34,668 nucleotides of DNA from DASZHA01 sp049644325 (GTDB lineage Bacteria > Chloroflexota > Dormibacteria > DASZGP01): the NCBI GenBank assembly GCA_049644325.1, contig JBARRR010000081.1:1-34668 (forward strand), in the 5' to 3' direction. Positions 1-7,607 of this stretch are shown piece after piece. The first letter of the stretch is position 1. Every line of letters starts with the position of its first letter. The translations under genes were made by a program, and so were the position numbers. The notes under the pieces are model-generated. The model saw only the letters and a list, made by a program, of their open reading frames with translations, was not told where the DNA came from and searched no databases.

Positions 1-248
1 TGACCCAGACCGGCAAGTTCGCCCCCATGTACACCTACATGGGCGAGTCGCTGAAGCGGGCCCCGCAGGGTTACGACCCGGAGCACCCGCTGGTCGAGGA
101 CCTCAAGCGCAAGGGCTACGGCTGGCACGCCAGGTACTCCGAGAAGGAGGTGACCAGCGCCGACTTCCTGGACCGCTTCGTGGCGGACTGCAAGGTGGCC
201 TCGCCCTTCACCGCGCTGATGGCCAAAGGGCTCGGCGTCGGCTGGTAA
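1..248 (+). CDS. DUF2461 family protein, 3' end only
   Basis: This is the C-terminal part of a protein cut off by the window edge; the reading frame enters at base 3 and ends with TAA at 246-248. The visible 81 residues contain a block beginning HPLVEDLKRKG followed by SEKEVTSADFLDRF and a C-terminal LMAKGLGVGW. This is the pattern I know from the end of DUF2461 (TIGR02453-type) proteins, where a conserved HP-ILDLKRK-like segment precedes the final helices. The biochemical function of that family is not established. The ATG at base 27 is internal and unlikely to be the true start. The gene is followed by a 30-base gap and then the TetR gene on the same strand, so it probably belongs to a separate transcription unit. 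The family call is from memory of the motif. Confidence 0.65.
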   Translation, partial: TQTGKFAPMYTYMGESLKRAPQGYDPEHPLVEDLKRKGYGWHARYSEKEVTSADFLDRFVADCKVASPFTALMAKGLGVGW

Positions 249-256
249 AACGGCGT

Positions 257-269
257 CAGTGATACACTG
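257..269 (+). promoter_or_regulatory. Perfect palindrome overlapping a -10-like box before the TetR gene
   Basis: CAGTG-ATA-CACTG is a perfect inverted repeat with a 3-base centre. It contains TACACT (263-268), a good TANNNT -10 hexamer, ending 10 bases before the ATG at 279. A wider imperfect GTGA...TCAC pair extends to 277. A palindrome on the -10 box just ahead of a TetR-family gene is the usual place for an autoregulatory operator. That role is inferred. Confidence 0.45.
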
Positions 270-278
270 AACGTCACA

Positions 279-905
279 ATGTTGCACCCGGCACCGGCCG
301 TCGTCCTCGCCGACGACACCACCGACCGGATCCTCGACTCGGCGCTTGCCCAGTACGAGACCTGGGGGGTGCGCCGCACCACGGTCGAGGACGTCGCCCG
401 CCGGGCCGGGGTCTCCCGGGTCACGATCTACCGCCGCTTCGGCAAAAGTGAGGGCCTGGCCCAGGCCGTGCTCCTCCGCGAGGAGAACCGCTTCTTCGGC
501 GAGCTGGGCCGCGCGCTGGAGCGTTACCGGTCGCCGGTCAGCATGCTGGCCGAGGGCTTCGCCTTCACGCTCCAGTACCTGCGCCGCCACTCGCTGCTCA
601 ACCGGCTGATCACCTCGGAACCAGACGTCATCCTCCCCTACCTCACCACCCGTGCGGGCCCGGCGCTGGCCACCGCCCGCCGATACATCGCCGCCGGCCT
701 CCGCCAGAGTCCCCGAGTTGCGGGTCGGCGCACCCGCCGCTGGAACCTGGCGGAGGCCGAGGTCCTGGCGGAGGTCTTCTCGCGCATGCTCCTCTCCTTC
801 CTGCTCACCCCCGAGACGGCGGCCAACCTCGAGACCGGCGACGATGCCCGGCGGTTCGCCCGCCGCTACCTGGCCCCAATCCTCTCTGCGGGCGGTGCCC
901 GGTGA
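279..905 (+). CDS. TetR/AcrR family transcriptional regulator
   Basis: A 208-residue protein of normal TetR length. Residues 13-60 form the DNA-binding domain. The helix-turn-helix lies around residues 35-54 (TVEDVARRAGVSRVTIYRRF), the hallmark of the family, with the usual Y-R-R-F recognition-helix end. The rest is a helical ligand-binding domain without a recognisable ligand signature. The start ATG has no Shine-Dalgarno sequence but sits ten bases after a TACACT box, so a very short leader is likely. The stop overlaps the GTG start of the next gene (GTGA), which in turn abuts the R2lox gene, so the three are probably one operon and the regulator is a good candidate to control it. A palindrome at 257-269 is a plausible autoregulatory operator. 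The ligand is unknown; a lipid or hydrophobic compound is only an inference from the SCP2 neighbour. Confidence 0.88.
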   Translation: MLHPAPAVVLADDTTDRILDSALAQYETWGVRRTTVEDVARRAGVSRVTIYRRFGKSEGLAQAVLLREENRFFGELGRALERYRSPVSMLAEGFAFTLQYLRRHSLLNRLITSEPDVILPYLTTRAGPALATARRYIAAGLRQSPRVAGRRTRRWNLAEAEVLAEVFSRMLLSFLLTPETAANLETGDDARRFARRYLAPILSAGGAR

Positions 906-1330
906 TCGCCACGGCGCGTCAGCTTGTGCCGCGGCGGATCCAGCGCGGCCTTCTGGGAGCCACCCAGGACCGTCGCCTCGCCCCACTCTTCCGCCGCGTC
1001 CCCTACCTGCCCCCCGAGGTCACCTTCGCCGCCCTCCCGGTGGTCTATCGCGCCCACCTCGGCGGCCGCGCCGAGGGCATCCTCGAGGTCACGCTCAAGG
1101 GGCCCGGCGGCGGCACATGGACCCTTGACATCCAGCCCAAGGGCCTCCGGGTGCAGCGTGGCCCTCGCCAGCAGTCGCCGGACTCGCGGCTGACCACCGA
1201 CGTCTTCACCTGGACGGCGATGGCCACCCGCCGGCTCGACGGCACCGAGGCGTTCATGCGGGGTCGCCTCGACGTCGAGGGCGACATCCGCCTGATCCTG
1301 AAGCTCGAAGCCTGTTTCGGAGGGTTCTGA
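902..1330 (+). CDS. SCP2 sterol-binding domain protein
   Basis: A 142-residue protein. From about residue 45 it resembles an SCP2 (sterol carrier protein 2-like) lipid-binding domain: alternating strands (ILEVTLKG, WTLDIQPKG), a segment with paired aspartate/threonine before FTWTAMATRRLDG, and the typical end with RGRLDVEGDIRLILKL, matching the family's G-x-l-x-v-x-G-D ending. SCP2 domains form a hydrophobic pocket for acyl-CoA, fatty acids or other lipids; no catalytic residues are expected. The GTG start overlaps the TetR stop (GTGA), and its TGA shares one base with the ATG of the R2lox gene. This points to translational coupling and a shared job, perhaps presenting a hydrophobic substrate to the oxidase. 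The exact ligand cannot be read from the sequence. Confidence 0.72.
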   Translation: MIATARQLVPRRIQRGLLGATQDRRLAPLFRRVPYLPPEVTFAALPVVYRAHLGGRAEGILEVTLKGPGGGTWTLDIQPKGLRVQRGPRQQSPDSRLTTDVFTWTAMATRRLDGTEAFMRGRLDVEGDIRLILKLEACFGGF

Positions 1331-2298
1331 TGGCCGGCTCAACCGCGATCGACAGTGCCACCATCGACGCAGCGGCGCTGGACAACCTTGGCCAAGTCGC
1401 CCCCGACGACGTCATCGCCGCCGTCGACGGCGTCCTCTCCCAGGGGGCCGGCGCGGTCGGCTACGAGGAGCTCTACCTCCGCTGGGAGCGTCAGCAGTGG
1501 CGCACCGAGGTGATCGACTTCAGCCAGGACGCGATCGACTGGAGGGAGAAGCTGTCGGAGGCCCAGCGTGGGCAGCTGCTCTGGTTCATGACCCAGTTCT
1601 TCCACGCCGAGGAACGGGTTGCTATGGAGCTGACGCCCTTCGTCGATGCCGCCCCCACCCCGGACCAGGCGATCTACCTGACCACCCAGGTCGTCGACGA
1701 GTCTCGCCACTGCCGCTTCTTCGACAAGTTCTACCGTGAAGCCCTGGGCTTCGAACAGCCCACGATTGGCGATCGCCTGGCGGCGGTGAAGCACCTCCTG
1801 TCGCGCGGCTACCGCGACCTGCTCGGCACGGACCTGAGCGAGGTCACCGACCGCATGCGCGCCGGCGACCACAGCCTCGAAACCTTCGTCCGCGGTGTGG
1901 TCATCTACCACCTGACGATCGAGGGTACCGTCGCCCTCAGCGCCCAACGCTACGTTCTCCAGTTCCTCCGCGACGCCGGCATCATGCCCGGCTTCCGCAA
2001 CGGCTTCACCGCGGTGGCCCGTGACGAGAGCCGCCACGTCAACTTCGGTATGAAGTTCCTCAAGGAGACCGTCGCCGAGCACCCCGAGATGATCCCGGTG
2101 ATCCACGAGCAGATCGCCCACTCCATCCCCGCAGCGGCCCGGTTCTTCGACCCGCCGCCCGGTGAGGCCGGCTACGGCGAGCTTCTCGGCTTCACCATGG
2201 GCGACCTCTACGCCTACGGCTTCGACACCCTGCAGAAGCGCCTCCACTCCATCGACGTGCCACCGCCCTTCAAGTGGCGGCGCACCGTGGCCGCCTAG
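1330..2298 (+). CDS. R2-like ligand-binding oxidase (R2lox-type Mn/Fe protein)
   Basis: A 322-residue ferritin-like di-metal carboxylate protein of the ribonucleotide reductase R2 superfamily. The six metal ligands line up: E94, E124 and H127 (DESRH), E198 (IEG), E233 and H236 (DESRH). Two details favour R2lox over a true reductase subunit. V97 lies three residues after the first glutamate and Y193 five residues before E198; these are the spacings of the Val-Tyr pair that forms the ether cross-link in characterised R2lox proteins. The position four after H127, where class Ia R2 carries its radical tyrosine, is F131. No reductase alpha subunit is nearby. R2lox proteins bind a long-chain fatty acid at a Mn/Fe site, and their physiological substrate is unknown. 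The start follows GGAGGG at 1319-1324 and overlaps the SCP2 stop. Confidence 0.82.
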   Translation: MAGSTAIDSATIDAAALDNLGQVAPDDVIAAVDGVLSQGAGAVGYEELYLRWERQQWRTEVIDFSQDAIDWREKLSEAQRGQLLWFMTQFFHAEERVAMELTPFVDAAPTPDQAIYLTTQVVDESRHCRFFDKFYREALGFEQPTIGDRLAAVKHLLSRGYRDLLGTDLSEVTDRMRAGDHSLETFVRGVVIYHLTIEGTVALSAQRYVLQFLRDAGIMPGFRNGFTAVARDESRHVNFGMKFLKETVAEHPEMIPVIHEQIAHSIPAAARFFDPPPGEAGYGELLGFTMGDLYAYGFDTLQKRLHSIDVPPPFKWRRTVAA

Positions 2299-2306
2299 TA
2301 ACACCT

Positions 2307-2379
2307 GGCCCGTCGGGGAATACCGGGCCGGTTTGCCCATTTCTCCTTCGAAAGGGCCGTTTCTCAATACGGCCCGGTA
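2307..2379 (+). promoter_or_regulatory. Set of competing inverted repeats between R2lox and L,D-transpeptidase genes
   Basis: Four arms can pair in exclusive ways. Arm A is GGCCCG 2307-2312, arm B is TACCGGGCCG 2321-2330, arm C is GGGCCGT 2354-2360 and arm D is ACGGCCCGGTA 2369-2379. A pairs with B, B pairs perfectly over 10 bp with D, and C pairs with D (7 bp, 8-base loop). In a read-through transcript this could be a terminator/antiterminator switch. As DNA, the B-D repeat could be an operator, because D runs into the TAGACT box at 2378-2383. No T-run follows, so a simple terminator is less likely. Confidence 0.45.
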
Positions 2380-2383
2380 GACT
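2378..2383 (+). promoter_or_regulatory. -10-like box TAGACT for the L,D-transpeptidase gene
   Basis: TAGACT lies 17 bases before the ATG at 2401, so transcription would begin about 10 bases before the start codon. There is no Shine-Dalgarno sequence in the gap. No convincing -35 hexamer is seen. Confidence 0.4.
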
Positions 2384-2400
2384 CCCAGACAACACACGCC

Positions 2401-3822
2401 ATGCACGACACACTTCAGCCCGGCGCGGTTTCCCCTACAGCGTCCACCCCTGGTCGGCGCCTGTTCAGGCTGCCCGGCCGGGCCAAGGCGGCGCTCGTCA
2501 TCCTGCTGATCCTGGCGGTTGGTTCGGCGGTGGTGCTGGGAGGGGGCTACTACCAGGCGTCCGGCGTCAGCTCCGACTACCAGGCGGCCCGGGCGCGCCT
2601 GACCTCCGACATTGGAGCCGCGCAGGCCGACGGAATGACGGCCGCCGAGATCACGTCATTCACCTCGCAGCTGACCCAGGTCGACAGCCGCCGGCCGTCG
2701 CTGCCTTCGGGGATGCGCCTTTCGCTCGACCGCAGCGACATCGACGCCCTCAACCAGCTCGACGCCCAGCTCAAGACGTCGCAGGCCACCATCCTCCTGG
2801 CCGCCACCGAGGAGGCCACCACCAACCTGGCCTCAGCCAACAGTGCCCTGTCCAAGGACAAGGACCTGGGCGTGCCCGACACCGAGCTCGCGCCGCTGAC
2901 CCAGCAGCTGAACGACCTCAACGGCGCCAAGGGCTCGGCCAAGTCGATCAAGGACTGGCGCGACATCGGTGCCAAGGCCGCGACCGTGCAGGACAGCCTG
3001 GCCAAGACGGGGGCAACCCAGCAGCAGGAGAACACTGCCATCCAGGCGGCCGCCAGCTCACTGATCACCGCCAACGGCAGTGACGCCGGCAAGATCGCCG
3101 CGCTCGGCAATGCCGCCCTCACCCAGGGCCGCAACGATGCCAGCGTCGCCGCCTATGAGGCCAAGCCGGGCCGGTTCCCCAAGATCGACGAGGTCATGTC
3201 GAACTACAACCGCATCGAGTACTACGCTCCCAAGCTCGGCGGCGGCGACGTCAACCAGGTGGCCACCGCAACCGCCGCGATCCAGCGGTACGGCGGCAAC
3301 GTTCACAACCTGCTTATGGCCAACCTTGGCCCCAAGCACGTGATCGTGTCGTGGACCGACCAGCACGTCTGGGCTTACGAGAACGGCAACCTGGTCATGG
3401 AGAACGCCGTCACCACCGGCGTCCGCGGCGTGACTGCCTACGGCACCGACTTCGGGCCGATGAAGATCCTCTTCCGCTCTCACCCCTGGAAGATGCACTC
3501 GCCCTGGCCCCGGGGCTCCCAGTTCTGGTACCCGGACACGGTGGTCCAGTGGACTGCGTTCTTCACCAACAGCGGTGAGTCCTTCCACGACGCCTCGTGG
3601 CAGAGCGACAGCACCCTTGGCCCTGGCTCCCAGAACGTCGCCGCCTATCGCAGCCACGGGTGCATCCACATTCCCTACGCCAAGGCTCAATGGATGTTCA
3701 ATTGGGCCGTCGAGGGGACCCCGGTGGATGTCTACCCGGGCAATGGCCAGCCCGTCGCCGAGCAGCTGTCCGAGATGACCACGGACGACCAGGGCACGCC
3801 TCTCAACCCTGCCGGCCGCTGA
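2401..3822 (+). CDS. L,D-transpeptidase (YkuD domain), membrane anchored
   Basis: A 473-residue cell-wall cross-linking enzyme candidate. Residues 29-49 form one hydrophobic segment (signal anchor), placing the rest outside the membrane. Residues 55-270 are Ala/Gln/Asp-rich and strongly helical, without a recognisable peptidoglycan-binding repeat. From about residue 310 the YkuD fold begins (KHVIVSWTDQHVWAYENG). It contains the active-site motif S418-H419-G420-C421, with C421 the nucleophile and H396 the upstream catalytic-pair histidine. The residue two after the cysteine is H423 where many family members have N or R. L,D-transpeptidases form 3-3 cross-links between diaminopimelate residues or attach proteins to peptidoglycan. 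It is convergent with the Tad pilus operon, with only 18 bases between the stops. Fold confidence is high; the substrate is inferred from the family. Confidence 0.88.
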   Translation: MHDTLQPGAVSPTASTPGRRLFRLPGRAKAALVILLILAVGSAVVLGGGYYQASGVSSDYQAARARLTSDIGAAQADGMTAAEITSFTSQLTQVDSRRPSLPSGMRLSLDRSDIDALNQLDAQLKTSQATILLAATEEATTNLASANSALSKDKDLGVPDTELAPLTQQLNDLNGAKGSAKSIKDWRDIGAKAATVQDSLAKTGATQQQENTAIQAAASSLITANGSDAGKIAALGNAALTQGRNDASVAAYEAKPGRFPKIDEVMSNYNRIEYYAPKLGGGDVNQVATATAAIQRYGGNVHNLLMANLGPKHVIVSWTDQHVWAYENGNLVMENAVTTGVRGVTAYGTDFGPMKILFRSHPWKMHSPWPRGSQFWYPDTVVQWTAFFTNSGESFHDASWQSDSTLGPGSQNVAAYRSHGCIHIPYAKAQWMFNWAVEGTPVDVYPGNGQPVAEQLSEMTTDDQGTPLNPAGR

Positions 3823-3830
3823 TCCGGCCG
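3812..3830. terminator. Possible bidirectional hairpin between convergent genes
   Basis: CCGGCCG occurs twice (3812-3818 and 3824-3830) and its palindromic core CGGCCG allows a 6-bp stem with a 6-base loop. It spans the L,D-transpeptidase stop and faces the end of the Tad operon at 3841. There is no T-run, so the terminator role is weakly supported. Confidence 0.25.
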
Positions 3831-3840
3831 ATCCGCCCCG

Positions 3841-5214
3841 CTAGGACAGCAGGCGGATGAGGACGTCCTGGCCGAAGTACTGGCCGGGGGTGGCGACGGT
3901 GGTCCCATCGTTGGTGGGGACGTCGACCAGGTAGCCCGTAATCGCGTAGCTGGTGCCCGACTTGGGCACCGGCGCGCTCTTGCTCGTGTACTGGGCGCAG
4001 AACATCACCGTCTCCGAGACCCGGGCCCGTCCCTCGTCGTTGGCCTGGTTGGCGAGGTTGGCCGGATAGTAAACGGGCAGCCGCATCAGCCTGGGGTTGT
4101 CCGATGAAAGCGGGGGGACGCCGCCGCCGCCCCCAGGATTGCTGCAATCCTGGTTGGACCAGGCGGCACCCTGGGCCTGGGTGATCCTGGCGTTGATCCC
4201 GTTGGCCACGCCGTCGTCAACTGGGAAGATCAAGCCCGTATGGTTGAGCTCGGCCCAGTACTGGGGCGTGGTGCAGGGTGAACCCACACTCGACGGGGGG
4301 CAGACGGTCATGAGGGTTGACTCGCCCGAGTAAACGGTTCCCGACGACCCGGCGCTGCCCGAGGTGGCGTCACAGGGCGAGAAGGAGCCCAGGAACCCGC
4401 CGCCGGTGCCGCAGGTCGGCGGGTCGTGGAGGATGTAGAAGCGCGTCTGCGTGACCCCGTTGAAGGGCGCGCTCAAACCGGGAGCCGACGTCGCGGCCTG
4501 CACCAGCACCACCGGGGTATTGACCTTGGGCCGGCAGTCCGGCGTGGCGGGGTACTGGATCCCGTCGCCTGGGTTGAGTACGCACTGGGTGGCCGGGTTG
4601 GCGCCATAGGCGCTGTTGCGGGGTAGGTTCACCGAGGAGCTGGTGTAGCTCTGCAGCAGCAGCGGCGCCATCTGGACGGCGCCGCCGGGCACGGTGACCA
4701 TGGCGCTGGCGGTCGCGGCGATCGTGGTCTGGCCAAAACCCAGGGCGCTCAAAAAGTTGGTTGGCGCCGTGCGGCTGAGGCTGACGCTGAAACCGAGCAC
4801 CTGGGACGCGCTTGGGCAGGTGGCATTGCACTGGTTGGACAGGGCGACGCCAGTGCTGTCCAGGGCGATGGCCGTGGGCGTGCCCATGATCGAGCTGGCG
4901 TAGCCGTCCTTGACCACCACGGCAGTGGCGGCGTTACGTGCCGTGGTGAACGCCCCCGCGACCGACCCGGACGGGAGATACCCGCTGACGACGTTGCTGT
5001 GGAAGTAGCTGGAGGTTGCCGCCAGCGCCGCCATGTCCGCGGCCCGCTGCAGGGAGCGCTGCGTCAGGTAGCTGTTGCCACCGTCGATCGCCAGGCCCAG
5101 GAACCCGACGAAGGCGACCATGCCCAGGGCGATGATAGGCAGCGACTGGCCGCGCTGGCCGACGCGCGAGCGTCGGGGCACCGCCCTACTCGATGGTGCC
5201 GGCGCTGGTGGCAT
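3841..5214 (-). CDS. TadG-like Flp pilus-assembly protein (TadE/G-like)
   Basis: A 457-residue secreted or membrane protein, last gene of the Tad-type operon. The N-terminus is basic, then GQRGQSLPIIALGMVAF leads into one membrane helix (about residues 22-43) and the segment GGNSYLTQRSLQRAADMAALAA. This is the typical TadE/TadG-like N-terminal region found at the start of minor pilin-like proteins. The remaining ~380 residues are low in charge, rich in Ser, Thr, Gly and Pro, and carry several cysteines, as expected for an exported domain; no catalytic or adhesion motif is recognised. The start overlaps the end of the TadE-like gene by 29 bases, indicating coupling. It probably acts in pilus biogenesis or as a minor pseudopilin. 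The exact TadG orthology is uncertain because the C-terminal part is not conserved. Confidence 0.7.
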   Translation of the reverse strand: MPPAPAPSSRAVPRRSRVGQRGQSLPIIALGMVAFVGFLGLAIDGGNSYLTQRSLQRAADMAALAATSSYFHSNVVSGYLPSGSVAGAFTTARNAATAVVVKDGYASSIMGTPTAIALDSTGVALSNQCNATCPSASQVLGFSVSLSRTAPTNFLSALGFGQTTIAATASAMVTVPGGAVQMAPLLLQSYTSSSVNLPRNSAYGANPATQCVLNPGDGIQYPATPDCRPKVNTPVVLVQAATSAPGLSAPFNGVTQTRFYILHDPPTCGTGGGFLGSFSPCDATSGSAGSSGTVYSGESTLMTVCPPSSVGSPCTTPQYWAELNHTGLIFPVDDGVANGINARITQAQGAAWSNQDCSNPGGGGGVPPLSSDNPRLMRLPVYYPANLANQANDEGRARVSETVMFCAQYTSKSAPVPKSGTSYAITGYLVDVPTNDGTTVATPGQYFGQDVLIRLLS

Positions 5215-5728
5215 TGATGGCGAACCCCGAGGGCATCACCCGGTTGATGGTCGACGTGGTCGCGCTCCAGGGGACGGCGACCTTGACCTGGACCAGGTCG
5301 CCAACCAGCGGGCTGCTGCAATCCGCCCGCGGGCAGGACGAGGCCGCGGTGTAGGAGGTCGCCCCCGCATCGGCAGTGCCAATCGCGCACGGCGTGGCGG
5401 GTGCGGTCGAACACTCGGTGGTGTTGACTGTGAAGTAGTCGATCGAGACCTGGCTGTTGGTGACGGTCGTCCCAGCGCGGGCGCCTTCGTTGATCACCTG
5501 CTGACGGATGGCGGCCAGGGTGGTGTTGGGCGGCGAGCCGCTGACGCTGATGTTGACGGTGGCGTAGCGCACCGCCTCGCGGGTTCCGTGCGTCAGGGCG
5601 TTGGCGGCGATGAAAACGCGGCCGAGGTCGACGATCCCCAGCACCACCAGCAGCAGCACCGGCAGCGTCAGGGCCAGCTCGACCGCGGACTGTCCCCGGC
5701 TGCGCTGGCGCAGCCCGGCCAGGGTCAC
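5186..5728 (-). CDS. tadE: TadE-like minor pseudopilin
   Basis: A 180-residue protein. Its N-terminus RSRGQSAVELALTLPVLLL fits TadE-type pseudopilins: a short basic leader, a Gly before the mature helix (G12), Glu at position 17 (five after G12) and a membrane helix to about residue 42. TadE proteins are cut by the prepilin peptidase TadV and incorporated in or near the Flp pilus. The C-terminal domain has four cysteines in the second half that could form disulfides outside the cell. The GTG start overlaps the stop of tadC (GTGA). No prepilin peptidase is visible in the window, so processing would need a distant gene. Confidence 0.78.
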   Translation of the reverse strand: MTLAGLRQRSRGQSAVELALTLPVLLLVVLGIVDLGRVFIAANALTHGTREAVRYATVNISVSGSPPNTTLAAIRQQVINEGARAGTTVTNSQVSIDYFTVNTTECSTAPATPCAIGTADAGATSYTAASSCPRADCSSPLVGDLVQVKVAVPWSATTSTINRVMPSGFAINATSAGTIE

Positions 5729-6657
5729 GGCCCCCCCTGGATCGTGTTGAAAGCCTGGATCATTGCCGGGGTGAGGATGACGATGAAGAGCGTCGGGAAG
5801 ATCAAAAAGACCAGCGGCAGCAGCATCTTGATGGTCGCCTGGTTGGCCAGCTCCTCGGCGTGGTCGCGGTAGCGGCGACGGATGTCGTCGCTCTGCACCC
5901 GGAGCTCGTCGGCAATCGGCGCGCCGCGCTTGAACGACTCGCCCAGGCCGACGACGAAGATCCGCAGCTCCTCGACGTCGACTCGATCGGCCATCCGCTG
6001 CAGGGCATCGAGCCGGCCGGTGGCGTACTGGATCTGGCGGAGCACGCCGCGCAGCTCGTCGACCAGGGGCCCGGCCATGTACTCGGACTCCACCACCTTG
6101 GCCAGGGCCACGTCGAAGGGCGCCCCGGCGTCGACGCAGATGCTGAGCAGGTCACAGACCTCGGGTAGCTGGCGGCGGATCGCCTCCCGGCGCCGCCGCA
6201 GCGCCTGGTTCAGGAAGAGGTCGGGCAGGTAATAGCCTCCGATGCCGAGGACCACGGCCGTCAGCGCCACCGAGAACACGCCGTAGCCCAGCGGGTTGAT
6301 TCCCGAGCTATGCAGAAAGAGCGCCATGACCAGGGTCACGACGACGCCGAGGACCGCCTTGATCACCAGCAGGCGGCCAACGGTGAGGCCAAACGGGCGG
6401 CCGGCAAGGCTGATGCGGTCCTGGGCACGCCGCAAACGCTCCGCGGGGGTACGCCGGCGGAAGAAGTCGTCCAGGGGCACCAGGATCCGCTCCGCCAGCG
6501 GCCGGCTCAGCTCAGGGCTGGTCACCGCCACCGGGAGGGCCGCCCGCCGCAGCCGCTCCTGCATGATCGCGCTGCGCGACGACATCTGGGCCAGGGCCAC
6601 GGCGATCATCAGGATTCCCGCTCCGCAGAAGACCGCCACCAGCACCGCAACCGTCAT
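5725..6657 (-). CDS. tadC: TadC-like type II secretion F-domain membrane protein
   Basis: A 310-residue inner-membrane platform protein of the Tad apparatus. It starts with a membrane helix (residues 2-24), then a cytoplasmic basic region (QERLRRA, RRRTPAERLRR) and two further helices around residues 95-145. A T2SSF domain follows (RRQLPEVCDLLSICVDAG...FDVALAKVV...ADELRVQSDDIRRRYRDHAEE) before a final C-terminal helix pair. Family knowledge: TadB and TadC together form the platform that couples the motor ATPase to pilin polymerisation. The start ATG is two bases after the tadB stop, and the stop overlaps the tadE start. The frame stays open far upstream inside tadB, but the platform-type N-terminus and the spacing support the 6657 start. 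Confidence 0.82.
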   Translation of the reverse strand: MTVAVLVAVFCGAGILMIAVALAQMSSRSAIMQERLRRAALPVAVTSPELSRPLAERILVPLDDFFRRRTPAERLRRAQDRISLAGRPFGLTVGRLLVIKAVLGVVVTLVMALFLHSSGINPLGYGVFSVALTAVVLGIGGYYLPDLFLNQALRRRREAIRRQLPEVCDLLSICVDAGAPFDVALAKVVESEYMAGPLVDELRGVLRQIQYATGRLDALQRMADRVDVEELRIFVVGLGESFKRGAPIADELRVQSDDIRRRYRDHAEELANQATIKMLLPLVFLIFPTLFIVILTPAMIQAFNTIQGGP

Positions 6658-6659
6658 GA

Positions 6660-7598
6660 CTAGATCTCGATGTCCACGATGCGCGACATGACGAAGTACG
6701 CGACGCTGACCAGGATGGCACCCACCGCGATGGCCATGAAGCCAGCCACCGTTGTGAACAGCGGCGACATGTAGCTGGGTGCGATCACCAGCAGGAGGAG
6801 CGCGACCCCGATCGGCAGGAGCGTGATCAGCCGGCTCGAGAGTCGGACCTGGGAGGTGAGTACCCGGATGCGGTCCTTGAGACGGATCCGTTCGCGCATC
6901 GTGACCGAGATCGACTCCAGCACGGTGGCGAGGGTCCCGCCCATCTCCCGGTTGATCTGGATGGCGGACACCACCATGGCCAGGTCGCGGCTGTCGATGC
7001 GGGCAGCGATGCGGGCGAGGGCATCGTCCAGCGAGAGCCCCAGCTGTAGCTCGCGGTCGATGCGGCCGAACTCTTCGCCGATAGGCGCCGGCAGGCTCTC
7101 CGCGACCGCGCTGATGGACTGCGACACCGAGGCGCCGGTTTGCAGGGCGTTGCTCATCACCTGCAGCGCCTCGGGGAGCTGCTTGACCACTTCGGTGCGC
7201 CGGTGGTTGCGGCGGCCGCGAAGCAGAACGGGGGGAAGGAAGAACGCGGCCAACGCCAGCAGCAGGGCCAACGGTAGCTGGGTTCTGACCAGGACGGTGA
7301 GGACGAAGACAAGCAGCGGGAAGAGGATCCGGACCAGGTACCACTCCTGGGGCCGCAGGCTGAGGTTGGCCCGCGACAGGGCCTCGGCGGTCCGGGTTGC
7401 GCGCCCCTGCCGGGCGAACGGCACCGTCAACTGGTCGATGAACTTCTCGATCAGGGTGCCGGCCTCGGCGTCCGGGCCTGCCGGCTCCTGGTCCGTGCCG
7501 TCGTGGCCGGCGCCCCTCATGGTGACGTAGATGGCGAGGGTCACCAGCACGATCCCGGCAGCGAGCAGACCGCCCGCCACCAGCGCCATAAGGCTCAC
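6660..7598 (-). CDS. tadB: TadB-like type II secretion F-domain membrane protein
   Basis: A 312-residue paralogue of TadC and second half of the pilus platform. It has an N-terminal membrane helix (residues 3-26), then IEKFIDQLTVPFARQGR and two helices around 88-125. The T2SSF domain includes EVVKQLPEALQVMSNALQTGAS, GEEFGRIDRELQLG and LVVSAIQINREMGG-like signatures (here MVVSAIQINREMGGTLATVL), and two helices form the C-terminus. The Gly-Gly in REMGG and the LQTGAS stretch are typical of TadB. The gene lies directly between cpaB and tadC with gaps of 9 and 2 bases. In most Tad loci the motor ATPase CpaF/TadA sits immediately before tadB; here that slot is empty. Confidence 0.84.
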   Translation of the reverse strand: MSLMALVAGGLLAAGIVLVTLAIYVTMRGAGHDGTDQEPAGPDAEAGTLIEKFIDQLTVPFARQGRATRTAEALSRANLSLRPQEWYLVRILFPLLVFVLTVLVRTQLPLALLLALAAFFLPPVLLRGRRNHRRTEVVKQLPEALQVMSNALQTGASVSQSISAVAESLPAPIGEEFGRIDRELQLGLSLDDALARIAARIDSRDLAMVVSAIQINREMGGTLATVLESISVTMRERIRLKDRIRVLTSQVRLSSRLITLLPIGVALLLLVIAPSYMSPLFTTVAGFMAIAVGAILVSVAYFVMSRIVDIEI

Positions 7599-7607
7599 GA
7601 CCGGCCT

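Noticed and set aside
1330..2298. Reading the R2-like gene as ribonucleotide reductase beta subunit
   Set aside because: The radical tyrosine position is Phe131, the Val97/Tyr193 pair of R2lox is present, and no alpha subunit is nearby.
1339..2406. A 355-residue open frame opposite the R2lox gene
   Set aside because: No recognisable motif; low-complexity Gly/Val/Glu composition typical of an antisense shadow.
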